Assembly: GCA_032717465.1 (NCBI GenBank)
Contig: CM064657.1
Location: 19,874,232 to 19,938,231 of the forward strand
From: Coenobita brevimanus
Lineage: Eukaryota > Arthropoda > Malacostraca > Decapoda > Coenobitidae
Direction: 5' to 3'
DNA: 64,000 bases
Shown: piece by piece, positions 1-10,620 of the stretch
Position numbering within the stretch: position 1 is the stretch's first letter
Layout: the number at the start of each line of letters is the position of its first letter
Notes under the pieces: generated by a model
Databases searched by the model: none
Seen by the model: the letters and a program-made list of their open reading frames with translations, nothing else
Told to the model about the DNA's origin: nothing
Position numbers and translations under genes: made by a program

Positions 1-2673
1 AATAAGGAACAGATTTCAGGCTCTGAGTAATGCTGAATGTGACACTGATGAGCTGAATGACAGACTAACAAAAGTGCTAAAAGAATCAACAGAGGTAGTA
101 GGAAAACCTAATACAACCAAAGCCAAAATGTATTCAGAAAAGACACTTGAGCTTATGAAAAAAAAAAAAATGTAAGTAAAAACAAAGAAAAATGAAATAG
201 AACGAGCGGAATGAAATAAGCTTACCAACAAAAGACAAAGAGAAGAAAAAAGAAAGAGAAACATGGATCAAATCAAAGAAACCATCAAAAAAGGAAAAAG
301 TCTGAAGCAGGTCCGAAGAAAAATGGCACTTGGAAAGCAACAAATTACATCACTAAAAGACAAAAACGGTGAAACCATTAAATGCAGAGATAAGATGAAG
401 AGAGCTGAAGAATTTTACAAAGAACTGTATGCATCAAAGACTGTAGTACCAATTGTTAACTTTTCAGTTGACACAAGTGAAATACCTGAGGTAACACCAG
501 ACGAAGCAAATATTTCTCTCAAAAATATGAAAAAAGGTAAAGCCCCTGGAGAAGATGGAAGAGTAGCAGATTTACTGTTGGATGTAGGAGTAGAAGAACA
601 AACTAGGCTTGCTCACTTATTTACTCAATGTATAAATAGGAAGAAAATTTCCAAAACATGGTGTAATGCAGTAGTTATTTCCTTCACAGAAAAGGTGACT
701 CAAAAGACCTTAGTAACTATCGACCCATTAGCTTGCTATCAGTCATTTACAAAGTCTTCACTAAAGTCCTTACAAACAGAATAACTACAAATTTAGAGGA
801 AAACCAACTTCGTGAATAGGCAGGATTCCGAAGCGGGTACTCGACTGCCGATCATCTACACACAATGAATCAGCTAATTGAGAAAACTACAGAATATAAT
901 AAACCACTGTGCTCAGGTTTTGTTGATTACGGATAGGCTTTCGACTCAGTGGAGCATATAGCAATTATAAATTCATTGAGAGAACAAGGAGTGAATGAGA
1001 ACATTGTAAAACTGCTCGAAAACATATATAAAACGGGAACTGCTACAGTTAAATTACATAAGGACTCAGAAGACATTAAAATTGAGAAGGGCGTGCATCA
1101 GGGAGATACAATTCACCAAAGTTATTTACAGCATGCCTAGAAAGTATTTTCAGAAAGCTAGACTGGGAAAACAAAGGAGTGAACCTATGAGTAGATGGAG
1201 AAAAGCTAAACCATTTAAGATTTGCAGATGACATTGTCCTAATCTCAGAAACAGCAGAGACATTGCAAGAAATGTTAAATGACCTGAACAGAGAAAGTCT
1301 CAAAGTAGGGCTAAAGATGAACCGGAGTAAAATTAAGTAATGTATAATCCTCAAACACCAATGAGCGTCATCAGAATAGGTGGAGAAATTCTTGAAGAAG
1401 TCGAGTAGTACAATTACCTGGGACAAATACTAAAATTAACGAAAGATAATGACTGCGAAATAAAAAGACGCATTGGATGGAAAGCTTTCGGTAAACATAG
1501 GGACATTATGAAAAGTAGCTTGCCAGTTTGTATGAAAAGAAAAGTATATAACGAATGCATAATTCCAGCTATGACGTATTGTTGTGAGACTTGGAAACTG
1601 ACAAAATCGATGGAAAATAAATTAATTCGTTCTCAGAGAGCAATGGAAAGGTCAGTGTTGGGAATATCATTAAGAGACAGGAAAAGATCGACTTGGGTGA
1701 GAGAGCAGACTAAAGTCAAAGATATTATAGAAGTTACTTCACCTTTTTGAGAGAGGTGAAGTTAGTGAATGTACAGCGAGGTTGGATGGTGAGGAATTGG
1801 AAAATGTGAGTATGTTTAAGTACTTGGGTAGTGTGATGAGTAAGGATGGAGGTTTGGAGGGTGAAGTGCTTGAAAGGGTACAGCAGGGAAGAAAGGTTGC
1901 TGGTTCTTTGAAAGCAGTGACAAGAAACAGGGAAGTAAGCATGGAAATGAAAAAGTTACTACATGACAGTATTGTGATACCAACTCTAACGTACGGAAGT
2001 GAAGCTTGGACATTGTTGGAAGGACACAAGTCAAGAGTGAGAGCAGTGGAAATGAGTTATTTAAGAGGAGCCTAGGAGTCACGTGGAGAGACAGGCTGAC
2101 GAATGAGGATATAAAGGAGCGTTGTGGTGTGGATGTGGATGTGATAGGAAGCGTTATGAGGAACACACTGGGGTGGTTTGGCCATGTGGAGAGGAAGGAG
2201 GGTGAAAGACTGACGAAGAGAGTGTCTGTGAGTGAGGTGGAGGGGGGAAGAGGGAGGGGGAGGCCGAGGATGAGATGGAGGGATGGGGTGGAGAGGTATA
2301 TGAGAGAGGGGGGTGTGAGTTGGGAGCAGGGCAGTGAAATGGCGGGGGACAGGGCGACTTGGAGGCGATTTGTTTGTGGCCACCCCAAACGGGATTGAGG
2401 CGTCTGGCAATAGATAGATAGATAGATAAAAGAACAGAAATGGAGGTGGGCAGGCCGTGTAGCAAGAATAAGGGATAATCAATGGAGCAAGAGGTTGACT
2501 GACTGGACACCAAGAGATTGTAAGTGTAGCAGAAAAAGGCCAGACAGGAGGTGGAGAGATGAGACAGAGAAATTTGCAGGGAAAACGTGGCAAAGATTGG
2601 CTCAGTCAAGGAATTCGTGGAGAAGATTGGGGGAGGCCTTTGTTCAGCAGTGGACTTGTAATGGCTGATGATG

Positions 2674-2675
<2 letters not shown>
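1..2675 (+). pseudogene. RTE-like non-LTR retrotransposon, decayed, 5' end outside window
   Basis: This is a LINE polyprotein remnant coding for endonuclease-reverse transcriptase, the enzyme that copies the element at a nicked target. Readable pieces in order are a linker ending in KGKAPGEDG (about 535-560), a finger/palm stretch with GFRSGYSTADHL (about 825-860), the GVHQGDT box (about 1090-1110), the RT active site FADDIVLIS (about 1220-1246), and the C-terminal REQTKVKDII (about 1705-1730). It resumes after a nested insertion with EQKWRWAGRVARI at about 2433-2470 and ends at GGCTGATGATGAT next to a TA microsatellite. There are many stops and frame changes, for example after 784, within 930-950, at 1140 and at 1340. 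The RTE assignment rests on the FADDIVLIS and WAGRVAR signatures recalled from the family. The 5' part lies beyond base 1. It is not functional. Confidence 0.8.
1728..2428 (+). mobile_element. Nested 5'-truncated LINE 3' end with TAGA tail
   Basis: A second, less decayed LINE fragment sits inside the first one. It codes for the last part of an RT polyprotein: ENVSMFKYLGSVMSKDGG (about 1800-1855), PTLTYGSEAWTL (about 1980-2015), then, after a one-frame shift near 2065, GWFGHVERKEGERL (about 2173-2215) and the terminal stop at 2396-2398. The end is a short untranslated segment and (TAGA)n. The host LINE reads KVKDII before it and EQKWRWAG after it, which proves nesting. The exact left junction is uncertain within about 1725-1745. 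The same 3' end recurs, inverted, at 4865, 19304 and 49118. Confidence 0.8.
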
Positions 2676-2770
<95 letters not shown>

Positions 2771-2777
2771 AAATATA

Positions 2778-2861
<84 letters not shown>
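2675..2861. repeat. Compound microsatellite TA-GT-CTGT-CT
   Basis: Four simple repeats follow each other: (TA)n to about 2746, (GT)n to about 2770, (CTGT)n at about 2778-2811 and (CT)n to 2861. The array starts directly at the 3' end of the RTE-like LINE. ORFs here are artefacts. Confidence 0.97.
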
Positions 2862-2866
<5 letters not shown>

Positions 2867-3492
2867 TAATCTTGCTATCAGAAAAATCGACAGACAGACA
2901 ATGACATCAGGACAGACAAACTGACCCTGACACATCCCCTCACGCTGTTAGGACATCAAGTGCTACCAGCCGCAGTACAGAGGGTACTCTGCATTTCCGG
3001 GGGGGCACTAGTTCTGTTCCAGCTAGCGCCAGCTGCTTTTATTCAGCTGAGAGTCAGTCCTGAAAACGTTAACACGTTGCTGTTTAACTCTGGGCAACAA
3101 CTACAGGTAATTTAGACTAGGAAAGATCTCTAAAGGACTATGGAAATGTGTCACTGATGCAGCAATAAAAGTTATGTAGGAGGAGGGGATGACATGAAGT
3201 GGTTATGTGTGGGAGTGGGATGCTTTAGTTTATAGCTGCCATGAACTCAAATCATGCGCTGACTAAGTCATGCACGTTTGATTTTTACACTTCTTTCATT
3301 TTGTTTGTGTCCTACCTGATAGTTTTCAGCTCCTTTGTTAACCCACCCGGGGCGGCGATGTAATTTCACTTATTTTTGTCATCCCCTAACGCTCGTATTC
3401 AGCTGAGGAAATGCCGTTAGAACTGCACGGATTTGATATCGTTTCAATAAACCTCTTCAGTACTACAGATTTTCCCAATGTTATATAAGATT
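2862..3492. other. No recognisable feature
   Basis: Non-repetitive sequence between a microsatellite and a SINE. I see no ORF of note, no RNA gene and no terminal repeats. Confidence 0.5.
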
Positions 3493-3910
3493 TATGTGGT
3501 AAGTGAGGGCGCTCACCATCCACTCACTCGATGTAGTGCTGCTTTCGGGTGACTGTCCTTTCCTCTCTTCCTTCCTTCTTTCGTTTCTTCCTCTTCTTTC
3601 TTTCCTTTTCTGCCTGCAGGTGAATCTACACTGAGCAAAAAGCCAAATGGTTCCTGTACACCAGGTATTTACTAAGGTGGGTGGTAACCATATTACCAAA
3701 CTATGACGCCTAGTGGTTTAGTGGGTAATTAAGGAGCTCCAGCTGTAATGAGCCTCTGTAGGGGCGGATGGGGTTTATTGCTCACGTAATGCCACTGAGG
3801 GATGAATGAGGCTGGTCACTTTCATCTTAAATGTCAGGACCAACTTGCCTAGCTCCGGGCTACTACGATTCTCATAAAGCAAAACAGGATTAAGATGATG
3901 ATGATGATGG
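3493..3910 (+). mobile_element. Composite SINE-like repeat, copy 1 (module B plus tRNA-like module C)
   Basis: The first half (about 3493-3710) matches the 5' module of the repeats at 5187 and 6688, including the segment GCCAAATGG followed by a hairpin. The second half starts with a box A-like TGGTTTAGTGG at 3714-3724, runs through a segment shared with 5487-5702, and ends in a GATG-type repeat near 3900. The match to the 5187 copy continues across the module junction, so the two modules were mobilised as one unit. The box B match is weak in this copy. Confidence 0.65.
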
Positions 3911-4810
3911 TGGATAAAATTTCCTGGTAGTAGAAAGAAAAGCTAAAAAGAAAATCCTCGGATATTCAAGGCTAAGGGATCACACGCTGCGTTAGAGGCA
4001 AGAGAAGAGCATATCCGAGTGAAGTCACTAATTTTCCACTTAAGTGAATTATTGTTTAGTTCTCAAGACTCCTATTCCTTTCTCTTAACTGAGAAAAACC
4101 GTCTGACGTTAGATGATGACAGCATTTACACTTTCAAGCTCCTGCACACACCCGGTTATAAAAATTAATCTAGGGTCAACTCGAAGAAAAGATAGAGCTG
4201 TCCAGAACATGTAAGGATCAACATCCAACAACAGTATACAGACAATTTTCCAGATGTTTTAGCACAGTTTTGTCAATATTGTAGATACATTAACATTCTT
4301 CTAAAAGTTATTGGAGTTGCATATCTTGATGAGGTTCTAGCAATGTATGATAGGTTCGTTTTTGGCAACCCCTCTTCCCTTCCCCGGCTCGAGAGTCGAC
4401 ACTCGACAGGTCAGTAGTGGTGCGGCAGCCGGCAATGGGGGAGGTGAGGCTGCCACCTCGCTCGCCATCTCTCGCGTCGTCTTTATTATTCGAGTGAATT
4501 TGTTTCATCATTCGGGACATCATAACTTTTAATTAATGACTTGAAACAGTGGATGTGGTCATTAAAACTTTAACTTACACATATGTGAACAATGGAGAGC
4601 TCTGTGTGTAAATGAAAAAGAAAAGTTTGAAGACCTAAGAATAACAGTGAAGTAACCTTCGGTCACCAGGTCAAGGTGAGAATGCTAATAATTTTCAGCG
4701 GTCTGATATACATTTGCAAGTACTGTATTTATGTACCCTTTGAAGACGAAATGTATTTTAACGTAGTTTTTGTTTATTTTTTTGATGGAGCATTACTATC
4801 ATATTTAATA
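3911..4810. other. Unassigned, includes a CpG-rich patch at 4370-4520
   Basis: Mostly AT-rich DNA without recognised features. The patch at about 4370-4520 has roughly a dozen CpG dinucleotides in 150 bases, unlike its CpG-poor surroundings, and is followed by a splice-donor-like AAG/GTGAGA at about 4671-4680. A 61-codon ORF spans it, but I recognise no protein in it. Confidence 0.3.
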
Positions 4811-4830
4811 GGTTCATAATAATAATAACA

Positions 4831-4866
<36 letters not shown>
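4811..4866. repeat. AAT microsatellite
   Basis: Tandem AAT units abutting the TATC end of an inverted LINE tail. Confidence 0.9.
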
Positions 4867-5008
4867 CTATCTATCTATTGCCAAACGCCTTAATCCCGTA
4901 CGGGGTGGCCACAAACAAATCGCCTTCACGTCTCCCTGTCCCCCGCCATTTCACTGCTCTGCTCCCAAGTCACACCCCTCTCTCTCTCATATACCTCTCC
5001 ACTCCATC
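4865..5008 (-). mobile_element. LINE 3' end fragment, TAGA-tail family
   Basis: This is the reverse complement of about 2275-2428: (CTAT)n, then TTGCCAAACGCC, and the coding end of the same RT polyprotein. It contains only about 145 bases, so it is a strongly 5'-truncated insertion. Confidence 0.85.
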
Positions 5009-5119
5009 TATTATTATTATTATTACTACTACTACTACTACTACTACGGTACTACTACTACGACTACTACTATGGTACTACTACTACGACTACTACTATG
5101 GTACTACTACTACTACTAC

Positions 5120-5151
<32 letters not shown>

Positions 5152-5186
5152 CACCACTACTACTACTACTACTATTATTATTATTA
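5009..5186. repeat. ATT/TAC trinucleotide array
   Basis: Interrupted (ATT)n, (TAC)n and (CAC)n blocks. The array ends at the 5' boundary of the next SINE. Confidence 0.93.
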
Positions 5187-5701
5187 TTTTGTGGTAGGTG
5201 GGGGCGCTCACCATCCACTCACTCGATGTAGTGCTGCTCTCGGGTGTCGACCCTTTCCTCTCCATCCTTCTTTCCTTCCATTCTCTTTTGTCTTCCTTTC
5301 CTTCATTCTTTCCTTGTCCTTCTGCCTATGCGTGACTTTACACTCCCTCTTCTGTCTTTCTTTCCTTGATTCTTTCCACTTCCTTCAGTCTGGGGGTGAC
5401 TCAACACTGAGTGACAAGCCAAATGGTTTCCTGTGCACCAGGAAACCATTTACTACGCTGAGTGGTAACCACATAACCAAATTTTGGCGCCTGGTGGTTT
5501 AGTGGGTAATTATTGCGCTCCAATCGGATTGAGCTGGTGAAGGTTTATATCCAAGGGATGGTTGGGGTTGATTGCTCATGTAGTGCCACTCAGGGATGAG
5601 TGAGGCTGGTCACTCTCATCTTAAATGTCGGGACCAACTGCTTAGCCCCGGGCTCCTACGCTTCTCATGGGGCAATGTAGGATTGGATGATGGATGGATG
5701 G

Positions 5702-5702
<1 letters not shown>
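5187..5702 (+). mobile_element. Composite SINE, copy 2, tRNA-derived 3' module
   Basis: Module B runs from about 5187 to 5487 and includes a conserved hairpin built on AAATGGTTTCC / GGAAACCATTT (about 5421-5455). Module C carries RNA polymerase III-like signals: box A TGGTTTAGTGG at 5495-5505 and box B-like GGTTTATATCC at 5542-5552, spaced as in a tRNA. The copy ends in GATG units and then (ATT)n. It is not a functional tRNA gene. The order B-C is the same as in the copy at 3493. Confidence 0.75.
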
Positions 5703-5733
<31 letters not shown>

Positions 5734-5821
5734 TACTACTACTACTACTGCTGCTGCTACTACTACTACTACTAGTACTACTACTACTACTACTATTATT
5801 ATTATTATTATATTATATTAT
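5703..5821. repeat. ATT/ACT/GCT trinucleotide array
   Basis: Simple repeat starting at the SINE 3' end. The long leucine ORF here is an artefact. Confidence 0.95.
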
Positions 5822-6687
5822 ATTATATTTTATTATTTACTGCCCTCCTTATTGGCATAAATTAATTCAAAGATGGAAAGGCTTCAATGCAGAGGGAAAT
5901 CATGGGAAAAACCTAGCCTAGCCTTACCTAACCTTTGGCGGGAGTCAGCGGTTGAATGGTTAGCACATCCAGGCCGCAACTGGGGAAACAGATTATAATA
6001 AGCTGGGTTGCAGGGCTAGTCAATATCTTGGATAAAGCTTGCTCACTTCTTGTCTCTTATTCACCCATTCCTATAACTGGAAATGTAATGCTAGTTCGAG
6101 TGTTGGGTGTCAGTCGATAGAGTGGTTGTGTTACTGCAAAAATTGTGTGCCTTTATGACCTCAGAGTTAATACGGATTTTATACCTAAACCTTCCTAACC
6201 TATCCAGACGAAGCTAACTCGGGACATCAACTTTTTTTGTGATACTGATTTATTAGAAATTGATTATAATATTATCCTCTTCAATTTGATGACATACCAC
6301 AGCATTACACTCATAACGCATGCCGACTACAAAGATCCCTCAGCACGGAGGAAAAGCCCCCTCATTGTCAGGAGAGGCAACTGCTCCATTAACTTTTTCC
6401 AACCACTCCTCACTCTAGCCACAGAGCTAACTCCAGCCCCACCTCTGGTACGTAACATGTCCCCCAAATAACAAAATATAAAAACTATAACACACACTCA
6501 AGAGACTCACATTTAATGAATTTTCAATAATCTAAGAATGTACGTGTGGGAAACACAGACCACCGTGGCATCTCTACACACATGCGCATGTGTTCCTCTG
6601 CATCCCGCAGAATGCTGCATCAGTCTCTGGGTGACCAGCATCATGAGAGAAGCCATGAATAGAGCATTAATGGGGAAAATGAACCAT
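5822..6687. other. No confident feature
   Basis: Non-repetitive DNA. The segment at 5950-6040 has weak tRNA-like character, but I cannot place both promoter boxes. No supported gene. Confidence 0.4.
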
Positions 6688-7066
6688 TGGTAGGTGGTGG
6701 CGACCATCATCCACTCACTTGATGTAGTGCTGCCTAGTTCTTCCTTAGCCATTATCATTCATTTTCTGTGCCTGCCCTCCTCTCTTCCTATATCTCCCAT
6801 CTTTCCTGTCACTTCTTGTTGCTCTTCTTTCCTTTACAGGTGGCTTTACATTGAGTGACAAGCCAAATGGTTTCCTGTAAGCCAAGAAACCATTTACAAC
6901 ACTGGGTGGCAACCATATAACCAACCCATACGTTCTCCCTACGTGTCAACAAGTGGGTTGGTGGAGGGTTAGTGCCCCTCCCCGTAAAACCAATAACTCA
7001 AAGTCAAATGGCCACCCCTTACAGGATTATGGTGTCTGGCAATAGATAGATAGATAGATTATTATT
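6688..7066 (+). mobile_element. SINE-like repeat B with LINE-derived TAGA tail
   Basis: The 5' module (about 6688-6925) is shared with the copies at 3493 and 5187, hairpin AAATGGTTTC / GAAACCATTT included. The 3' half differs. It contains GTGGGTTGGTGGAGGG and ends with GGCCACCCC, TCTGGCAATAGATAGATA and (ATT)n. The last ~55 bases match the 3' end of the LINE at 1728-2428, so this SINE probably uses that LINE's reverse transcriptase. A full inverted copy lies at 46161-46500. Confidence 0.75.
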
Positions 7067-7483
7067 ATTGTTATTGTTGTTGTTGCTGTTATCATCCCCA
7101 AACATTTGTGCTGACTGTAGGAAAGTCATCGTTAACACTTCACAGTCTTTTTTTTTTTTTTTCCCTTAAGCTGAAGGAAGCAGTGATGTGAAAACGTATC
7201 ATGCAGTTCAAAAGTTTACATGCTAAGGTTTATTGTTTTTTTTTTTCCTGCTAAGATGTAGAGTATTTTGTATAATGTGACTTTGTGTACTGTAGACAGC
7301 ACTTCTGATGGCCTGGCAGCTTGTGTGAAAACAGCCACTTGTGTATTATCGCAGTTTTTGACCATTCTTCTATTAGATACCATTTATATTTCGGTGCATA
7401 CTTCTTTGTGACTTGGGAAGAGGGTTTCTTCTGTGGCTTTTGTAAAAAAAAAAAAATATCGGATTTCGTACAGTATACAGTAC
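7067..7483. other. No recognisable feature
   Basis: AT-rich, with short poly-T and poly-A runs. No supported gene. Confidence 0.4.
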
Positions 7484-8158
7484 TGTTGTCCCGGTAGGAT
7501 TTGGTTAGTGGTTTACGTCTGGAAATGTGGGGAACATCCAAGAAATTAAGTGTTATGCCATAGGATTATGTTAATGTTTTATATCTGGAGATGTAGGAAT
7601 AGGCTATTCTAGAAACTTCACCATGTCTGTTTGATTTTTGTCACTCATACCTTTGGAATTAGGTCTTGTCATCATTTTTACTGTCTAGTGTTAATTCACA
7701 TGCATTAACTAATGCATGGACATATGTGAGGTCTCTCTTAGGCTCTAGAATATGCATTATTGCACGATAAAATGTGAGTTCTCTCCTAGGTCGTAGAATA
7801 TTGTGTGTTGTGCTAGTGGTAGAGTGGGAGGACATATTTTTAAAAGGACTGTTCCACCTCCGAGAGGGTGAGTAACAGGCGGTCATGTAGTTCGAGTCAG
7901 TTAGTGACGGACGGACATATTACAGAGTAGTGACAGACTGTTAGTGAACGGCAGTCAGAGTCAGTCAGTGATCGGACAGTGAGTTAGTCTTAGTGAGTGA
8001 GGACAGAGGTGGAAAGAGAGAGCAGCCACAGCGTTTTGCAAGTGTACTTCAGCTGTGCCTGGAAGGAATAAAATCCTAAGGTGTTCAACGGCCTTTGATT
8101 ACCATTTGGCTTGTCTACGTGTCGTTCTTGACCTATCTACGAACTTGGCGGTGTAACA
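7484..8158 (+). mobile_element. Probable solo LTR
   Basis: The segment begins TGTTGTCCCGG and ends GGTGTAACA (TG...CA), and is flanked on both sides by the 4-base sequence GTAC (7480-7483 and 8159-8162). It carries a polyadenylation signal AATAAA at 8067-8072, about 90 bases before the end, in a position expected for the R/U5 border. The 675-base length fits an LTR. No internal retrotransposon sequence or second LTR is nearby, so it would be a solo LTR left by recombination. A second copy elsewhere would be needed for certainty. Confidence 0.55.
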
Positions 8159-8599
8159 GTACTATACTCCTGCTACCAATTGGTAATAATCAGTTACAAT
8201 ATAGGCTAATTAATTTTCAAACTGGAGGGATTAGATGGAGTTTTTGTAATCCCATCATTACTACATATCCTTTTCAAAAATTAAAAAATTATCTGGGAGC
8301 TGACTGAATAAAACGAAAAATACTCCATCAGATTCAGTTATAAGTGGAACATAGGGAGTTGGGAGGGATCTCTTCTGGTTCCTTGCTCCATCCGCCAGCA
8401 AATCTGTGCTAAAATCAGGTTAGGCAAGATTAGGACAGTTTAGTTAGCTTAGGACAGGCTAGGTTAACTTAGATATGGTTAGTTTAGTTTGATTAGGAAA
8501 GGTTAGGTTGCCTTTCTTCTTGTAGCATAGGACAGGTTTGGGACTTACCTTGGATAGATGATATTACACCACTGTAAAATATACTTCCAAGAAATGGGG
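8159..8599. other. Unassigned, with TTAGG-like stretch at 8418-8540
   Basis: Mostly unassigned. The part at 8418-8540 is rich in GGTTAG / TTAGG words and resembles the minisatellite at 9200-9605. Confidence 0.4.
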
Positions 8600-9180
8600 T
8601 GTGCTAAGCTGACTCCGTACATGCTTCACCCCTGCTCAGTTGTTGACTTTGTACACAGGCTTTATTCGCCCCTGTGTAGAGTACAACTCCCATGTGTGGG
8701 GAGCCTCCCCACATACAGCTCTTCTCAATAGGGTGGAGTCAAAGGCTTTTCGTCTCATTAACTCTCCTCTTACTGGCTCCCTTCAACCTCTGTCTCTTCG
8801 CCACACTGTTGCATCTTTATCTCTTTTCTATTTCTCCTTCAATGGTCACTGCTCCTATGAACTGTCTGCTTGCATCCCTCCACCTCTACAACGGGCGTAG
8901 CACCCGTCTAGCAACAAAGTCTCATCCCTATTCTATCCAACTCTCTAATGCAAGAGTTAACCATTACTCCCAGTCCCTCATGTATGCAGCTGGTCAACTG
9001 TGGAACTGTCTCCCTCTGTATTTCCTACTTCCTATGATCTCCATTCTTTTAAACGCAGTGTGTCCAGACATCTCGAAATAAACGGATCTTAAATTTGACT
9101 CTTTTGTATTTTTTTTTTCCTTGGAAGGAACAGTTTGCAGGCTCCTGGCCTTTGGTTCCTTCTTTTTTGCATAAGAAAAT
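8600..9180 (+). pseudogene. Jockey-like LINE, 5'-truncated RT C-terminus and 3' UTR
   Basis: Encodes the end of a Jockey-type reverse transcriptase, starting with LTLYTGFIRPCVEYNSHVWG (from 8642) and continuing ALLNRVESKAFRLIN. A frame change near 8880-8900 joins to TRLATKSHPYSIQLSNARVN, and the stop is at about 9079-9081. The 3' UTR has a T-run followed by CCTTGGAAGGAACAG at about 9120. Both the coding part and the UTR match the inverted copy at 37430-40210, which proves a shared family. The upstream two thirds of the RT and the endonuclease are missing, so it is a dead copy. Confidence 0.85.
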
Positions 9181-9199
9181 ACAAAAAATGTTATGTATG

Positions 9200-9605
9200 A
9201 TTAGTTAGATTAGCTAACAGGTTAGAATAAGTTTGGTTAGTTTAGGTAACATAGGATAGGTTTGGTTAGGTTAGTTATGGTTAGTTTACATTACTTAGCA
9301 TAGATTTGCAATGGTTGGTTTCGGTGGCATAAGATAGGTTTGATCTGATTAGGTTAGATTAGGTATGGTTAGTTTAAGTAGCATTGGACAGGTTTGGTTT
9401 GGTTAGGTTTGGCATGTTTAGGTAGCATAGGATAGGCTTGGTTAGGTATGACTTGGTTAGTTTAGGCAGCTTGGCATAGGTTAGGTTAGGCATAGTTAGT
9501 TTTGGTAGCATAGTATAGTTTGGATTAGCTTAGGTTAGGAATGGTTGGTTTAGGTAACATAGGATCATTTTGGTTAGGTTGGGCTACATTACCACACAGA
9601 CTTCT
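9200..9605. repeat. TTAGG-like minisatellite, about 8 units of 40-54 bp
   Basis: Degenerate units of the form GGTTAGTTTAGGTAGCATA plus AGGTTTGGTTAGGTTAGG. The words TTAGG and GGTTAGGTTAGG recur throughout. Arthropod telomeres are usually (TTAGG)n, but this is a higher-order, diverged version. Confidence 0.8.
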
Positions 9606-10570
9606 CCAAGATAATGATGTTAATCTGAGGGGAAGTGCAGCAGGTAGGAGTTTAAAAAATAATTTGATTAACCAGGGGAAACTTGGTAATTCCCGTAACA
9701 GAATAAAATGATCTGGATATTGTCTGAACAAAATACCAAAGTGAGCCCACAATATCATCAGGGTTCAGCGCATCAGGTCTTACACAAATAAAACCTTTGT
9801 GGAGTTGCGGCCATATATATATCGTTTTACTTTATAGCTGAACACTTGGGAAACTCTCACGTAATATTCTTAATAAATATTTGGGCTCCAAAGATTGTAT
9901 CACTGGGTTTCGAGTACCAGTGCCCACTTTGTAGTTATCTGTCACTAAGAAGCGAAGTAGTATTGATGTCAGCAACTGTGTAACATGACGCCAATATGAA
10001 ACACAGTATCTTGACAATATGTTAGGCTACAAAGATCACATCACTAGAATTCAAAAGTCAATAATCACTGTCTTGTATTATGATGGTATAAAGTTAATTA
10101 GTGTACATAATGATTTTGAGATGTTTTTAGTAGCTTTTCAAAATTCTTAAATACTTTTTGACATTATTTGTAGGTGGCAGAATAAGGCTGTCTCCAAATC
10201 CATAAAAAAAAGTACCAGTACTGTAGTTCTCCATTCCCCATGCACTTTCTTCCCTGATAATACTAGATCACCTCTGGGAAGCATTCCCTCCCCCACCTCC
10301 CTTCGTCTGAGGGAACAATTATTCTTTGATAAATGCGGCCAGCTGACATGTTTGTTTTAGTCTAGGGGAGATAATTCACAGTGGAGTAATGAGATTGTTC
10401 TAACCTGTTCACTATGACAGGTTTTCCCAAAGGTTTTTAAAATCATTAGAAGGTAGGTAAGTTAAAGACATCACAGGGACGGAGAATCTATGTTATCCTT
10501 ATTCATTGTTGCTGCTGCCATGAGGTTCTGTTCAACTCCGGAGGGAAGGGAATTAACCCCTATACTCCAA

Positions 10571-10575
<5 letters not shown>
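9606..10575. other. No recognisable feature
   Basis: Two loosely similar phrases (CCAAAGATTGTATCACTGG near 9889 and a related one near 10028) hint at an old repeat. No supported gene. Confidence 0.4.

Positions 10576-10617
<42 letters not shown>
10576..10617. repeat. CT microsatellite
   Basis: About 21 tandem CT units. Confidence 0.97.
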
Positions 10618-10620
<3 letters not shown>

